From assembly GCA_035504175.1 (NCBI GenBank), contig DATJSJ010000181.1, positions 1-22,712 of the forward strand: DNA of 22,712 nt, read 5' to 3'. Below the pieces are notes generated by a model. The model was not told where the DNA came from. It saw only the letters and a program-made list of their open reading frames with translations, and ran no database searches. The first letter of the stretch is position 1. Each line of letters starts with the position of its first letter. Below, in pieces: positions 19,920-22,712 of this stretch. This stretch comes from DATJSJ01 sp035504175 (lineage in GTDB: Bacteria > Pseudomonadota > Alphaproteobacteria > Acetobacterales > Acetobacteraceae). A program made the translations under genes and the position numbers.

Positions 19920-22712
19920 TCCAACCGGCGGCCGCGCGGCCAGGAGCGCCGCTTCCCCGTCGGCACGACCCTTGCCCCCGACCGTGGATGCCCGCCGCGC
20001 CGGGGCAAGCCCGATCCGCTGCATGAGCGTGTAGAACGCGGGCGTGAAGATCAGCCCGAACGCGGTCACGCCCAGCATGCCGCCGAACACGGCGGTGCCA
20101 AGCGATTGCCGCATCTCGGCGCCGGCACCGGTCGCGACCACGAGCGGGGCGACGCCGAGGATGAACGCGAGCGAGGTCATCAGGATCGGCCGCAGCCGAC
20201 GCCGCGCGGCGCTGACCGCGGCCTCCGCCGGCCTGGCACCGGCATCCTGCGCCTGGCGCGCGAACTCGACGATCAGGATCGCATTCTTCGCCGCCAACCC
20301 GACCAGGACGACGAATCCGATCTGCGCCAGGATGTCGATCGGCAGGCCACGGATCATCAGCCCCGTGACGGAAGCCAAAAGACACATCGGCACGATCAGC
20401 ACGACCGACAGCGGCAGCTTCCAGCTCTCGTAATTCGCCGCCAGCACCAGGAAGACGAACAGGGCGGCGGCGCCGAACACCAACATCGTCGGCGTGCCCT
20501 TCTGCTGCTGCTGGAAGGCGATCTCGGTCCACTCGTAGCCAATCCCGGGCGGCAGGACCTGCGCCGCCAGTTCCTCCATGCGGTGCAGCGCGGTGCCGGT
20601 CGCGACGCCGGGCGCCGCGACACCTTGCACCTCGGCCGCCGGATAGAGGTTGTAGCGCGGCACGCGATAGGGAATCGTCGTGTCGCGCAGCTCCGCGACC
20701 GTGCCGATCGGCACCATCTCGCCGCGCGCGTTGCGCGCCTTCAGACCCATGAGGTCCTGCGGATCGCGCCGGAACCGGGCATCGGCCTGGGCGATCACCT
20801 CGTAGGTGCGGCCGAGAAAGTTGAAGTCGTTGACGTACTGCGAGCCGAGATAGAGCTGCAGCGTGTCGAACACGTCGGTCGGAGTCAGTCCGACCTTCTC
20901 GGCCTTCAGCCGGTCGATATCGGCATAGACCGAGGGCGATCCGGTGTTGAGCAGGGTGAACACGCCGGCGAAGCTCGGATCCTTCATCGCCGCGGCGACC
21001 AGCGCGTTGGCGGCATCGACCAGCGCCTGGCTGCCGAGGCCGGCGCGATCCTCCAGCATCATCTTGAATCCGCCGGAATTGCCGATGCCCTGCACCGGCG
21101 GCGGCGGGATCGTCAGGACGTAGGCGTCCTGGATCACCGAGAGCCGCCGCCGCAGATCGGCAAGCACGGAATTCGCGGTGATCCCCGGGATCGAATGATT
21201 GTACAGCGAGGGCAGGCCGGAGAAGATCGTGCCGGAGTTGGACGCGACGGTGAAGGTCGTGGCGTCGAGCCCGGCGAACGGTGCGACGTGCTCGATCCCG
21301 CGCGTCTTGAGGATGATGTCGGTCGCGCGCTTCACCACCTGCTCGGTCCGGCCGAGACTGGCACCGGGCGGCAATTGCAGCACGGTGATCAGGTAGCCCT
21401 GATCCTGCTCCGGGATGAAGCCGGTCGGTTCGCGGGCGAACTCCACCCCGGCGGCGCCGATCAGCCCGAGATAGACCAGCACAACAACCGCGAGGCGCCG
21501 CACCAGGCCGCGTGTCAGCCCGCCATAGCCGTCCGACAGCCACTCGAAGCCGCGGTTGAAGCGGGAAAAACCGGCCGCCAGCAGCCGCCCGGGCAGCCGC
21601 GCCGGCGGCGCGTGAGCCGGCGCGTGCGGCCGCAACAGCAGTGCGCAGAGCGCCGGGCTCAGCGTCAGCGACACGAAGCAGGAGATCACCGTCGAGGCGG
21701 CGATGGTGACCGCGAACTGGCGGAAGAACTGGCCCGAAATGCCGGACAGGAAGGCCGAGGGCACGAACACGGCGCAGAGCGTCAGCGCGATCGAGACCAG
21801 AGCGCCGCCGACCTCGTCCATGGTGCGGTGCGCCGCCTCCTTCGGCGTCATGCCCGCGGCGATGTTGCGCTCGACATTCTCGACCACGACGATCGCATCG
21901 TCGACGACGATGCCGACTGCCAGCACCAGCCCGAACAGCGAGAGATTGTTCAGCGATATGCCGAGCACGAACAGGATGATGAAGGTGCCGACCAGGGAGA
22001 CCGGAATCGCGATCACCGGGATCAGCGAGGCGCGCCAGGTCTGCAGGAACAGGAACACCACGCCGACGACGAGCAGGATCGCGACGAAGATCGTGGTCAC
22101 CACTTCGTGCACGGATTTTGCGACGAAGATCGTCGGGTCGTAGATTTCGATCGCCGCCACACCTGGCGGGAAGCTCTGCTTCAGCTCCTGCATGGTGGTG
22201 AGGACTTCGTGCTCGACGGCGAGCGAGTTCGCGCCCGGCTGCGCGAAGATCAGCAGCGGCAGGCCCTCGCTGCGGTCCATGTAGGCGGTCGAGCCGTAAT
22301 CCGCGGCGCCGATCTCCACCCGGCCGACGTCGCGGATGCGCGTTGCGCGGCCACGGTCGTCGGTCTTGAGGATGATGTCGGCGAACTGCTCGGGAGTCGT
22401 CAGCCGGCCCAGCGTCTGGACATTGAGCTGGTAGGCGGCCCGGCCAGAGACCGGCGGCTGGTTGAGGATGCCGGCGGAGACCTGCACGTTCTGCGCCCTG
22501 AGCGCGGCCAGCACCTCGCCGGCGTTGAGCCGGTACGCCGCCACCTTGTCGGGATCGAGCCAGATCCGCATCGCATAGTCACGCGCGCCGAACAGTTGCA
22601 CGTCGCCGACGCCGGGCAGACGCGCCAGCGCATCCTTCACGTGCAGCGTCGCATAGTTCGAGAGGTAGAGATTGTCGCGCGATCCGTCCGGCGAATAGAG
22701 GTGCACCGCGAG
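19914..22712 (-). CDS. RND-family multidrug efflux permease (AcrB/MexB-like HAE1), N-terminus beyond window
   Basis: The frame stays open through the right edge (933 codons here); the methionine-like GTG at 22706 is internal, since in-frame sequence aligns with the porter domain well inside AcrB. Roughly the first 100-150 residues are missing. Visible features are the PN2-type segment LARLPGVGDVQLFGARDYAM, TM4 proton-relay aspartates in GIVVDDAIVVVENVERN, the second-half porter motifs, and the TM10 lysine in GLAAKNAILIVEFARQ. The ending is FTPAFYTLMQRIG plus a short variable tail. It would form the inner-membrane homotrimer of a tripartite pump exporting drugs or solvents by proton antiport. 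The membrane-fusion protein gene, usually upstream, would lie outside the window. No outer-membrane channel gene follows it here. Confidence 0.95.
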   Translation of the reverse strand, partial: LAVHLYSPDGSRDNLYLSNYATLHVKDALARLPGVGDVQLFGARDYAMRIWLDPDKVAAYRLNAGEVLAALRAQNVQVSAGILNQPPVSGRAAYQLNVQTLGRLTTPEQFADIILKTDDRGRATRIRDVGRVEIGAADYGSTAYMDRSEGLPLLIFAQPGANSLAVEHEVLTTMQELKQSFPPGVAAIEIYDPTIFVAKSVHEVVTTIFVAILLVVGVVFLFLQTWRASLIPVIAIPVSLVGTFIILFVLGISLNNLSLFGLVLAVGIVVDDAIVVVENVERNIAAGMTPKEAAHRTMDEVGGALVSIALTLCAVFVPSAFLSGISGQFFRQFAVTIAASTVISCFVSLTLSPALCALLLRPHAPAHAPPARLPGRLLAAGFSRFNRGFEWLSDGYGGLTRGLVRRLAVVVLVYLGLIGAAGVEFAREPTGFIPEQDQGYLITVLQLPPGASLGRTEQVVKRATDIILKTRGIEHVAPFAGLDATTFTVASNSGTIFSGLPSLYNHSIPGITANSVLADLRRRLSVIQDAYVLTIPPPPVQGIGNSGGFKMMLEDRAGLGSQALVDAANALVAAAMKDPSFAGVFTLLNTGSPSVYADIDRLKAEKVGLTPTDVFDTLQLYLGSQYVNDFNFLGRTYEVIAQADARFRRDPQDLMGLKARNARGEMVPIGTVAELRDTTIPYRVPRYNLYPAAEVQGVAAPGVATGTALHRMEELAAQVLPPGIGYEWTEIAFQQQQKGTPTMLVFGAAALFVFLVLAANYESWKLPLSVVLIVPMCLLASVTGLMIRGLPIDILAQIGFVVLVGLAAKNAILIVEFARQAQDAGARPAEAAVSAARRRLRPILMTSLAFILGVAPLVVATGAGAEMRQSLGTAVFGGMLGVTAFGLIFTPAFYTLMQRIGLAPARRASTVGGKGRADGEAALLAARPPVGR

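Overview
This window is GC-rich with strong G/C bias at third codon positions. It looks like chromosomal DNA of an alphaproteobacterium, possibly Rhodospirillales/Acetobacteraceae. That placement is an impression from base composition, the coiled-coil porin type and the solute-uptake gene content; no rRNA or other marker is present. I see no tRNA, IS element, CRISPR array, phage gene or integration site.

Layout. (1) 1-3322, sugar regulation: a GntR-like LacI-family repressor (minus, runs off the left edge) is divergent from a DUF4432 aldose-1-epimerase-like gene. That gene converges on a second LacI-family regulator. (2) 3323-8253, first uptake operon (plus): a 450-bp control region, then permease, periplasmic binding protein, double-domain ATPase and a short-chain dehydrogenase. 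(3) 8322-13988, second uptake unit: an FCD-type GntR regulator (minus) is divergent from an enolase-superfamily sugar-acid dehydratase-like gene, permease, Tat-type binding protein and ATPase, with overlapping or closely spaced genes. (4) 14244-17757, minus strand: a coiled-coil outer-membrane porin and an FAD/NAD(P)-binding oxidoreductase. (5) 18148-19666, minus strand: a doubtful hypothetical ORF, a FrcK-like P-loop kinase and a 64-residue ORF overlapping the kinase start. (6) 19914-22712, minus strand: the C-terminal part of an AcrB/MexB-type RND pump, cut by the right edge.

How it fits together. Regions 1-3 form a carbohydrate-acquisition island. Two complete CUT2 (ribose-type) ABC importers lie in tandem, each with its own regulator class (LacI versus FadR-like GntR) and its own catabolic enzyme (SDR versus enolase-superfamily). 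The adjacent porin could supply outer-membrane entry. Exact substrates cannot be read from sequence. The GntR-like repressor, the UxuR/ExuR-like regulator and the dehydratase-like enzyme suggest aldonic or uronic acids for parts of the island, as inference.

The most useful non-coding observations are candidate operators: two CCGG-centred LacI-type dyads sharing a half-site (1060-1077 and 3564-3581), and a FadR-like TGGT-N3-ACCA site on the predicted start of the second operon (9195-9205). An all-GC stem-loop also lies between a binding-protein gene and its ATPase gene (5877-5904). In proteins, the second nucleotide-binding domain of the second ATPase has an altered Walker B motif. I found no clearly unprecedented system.
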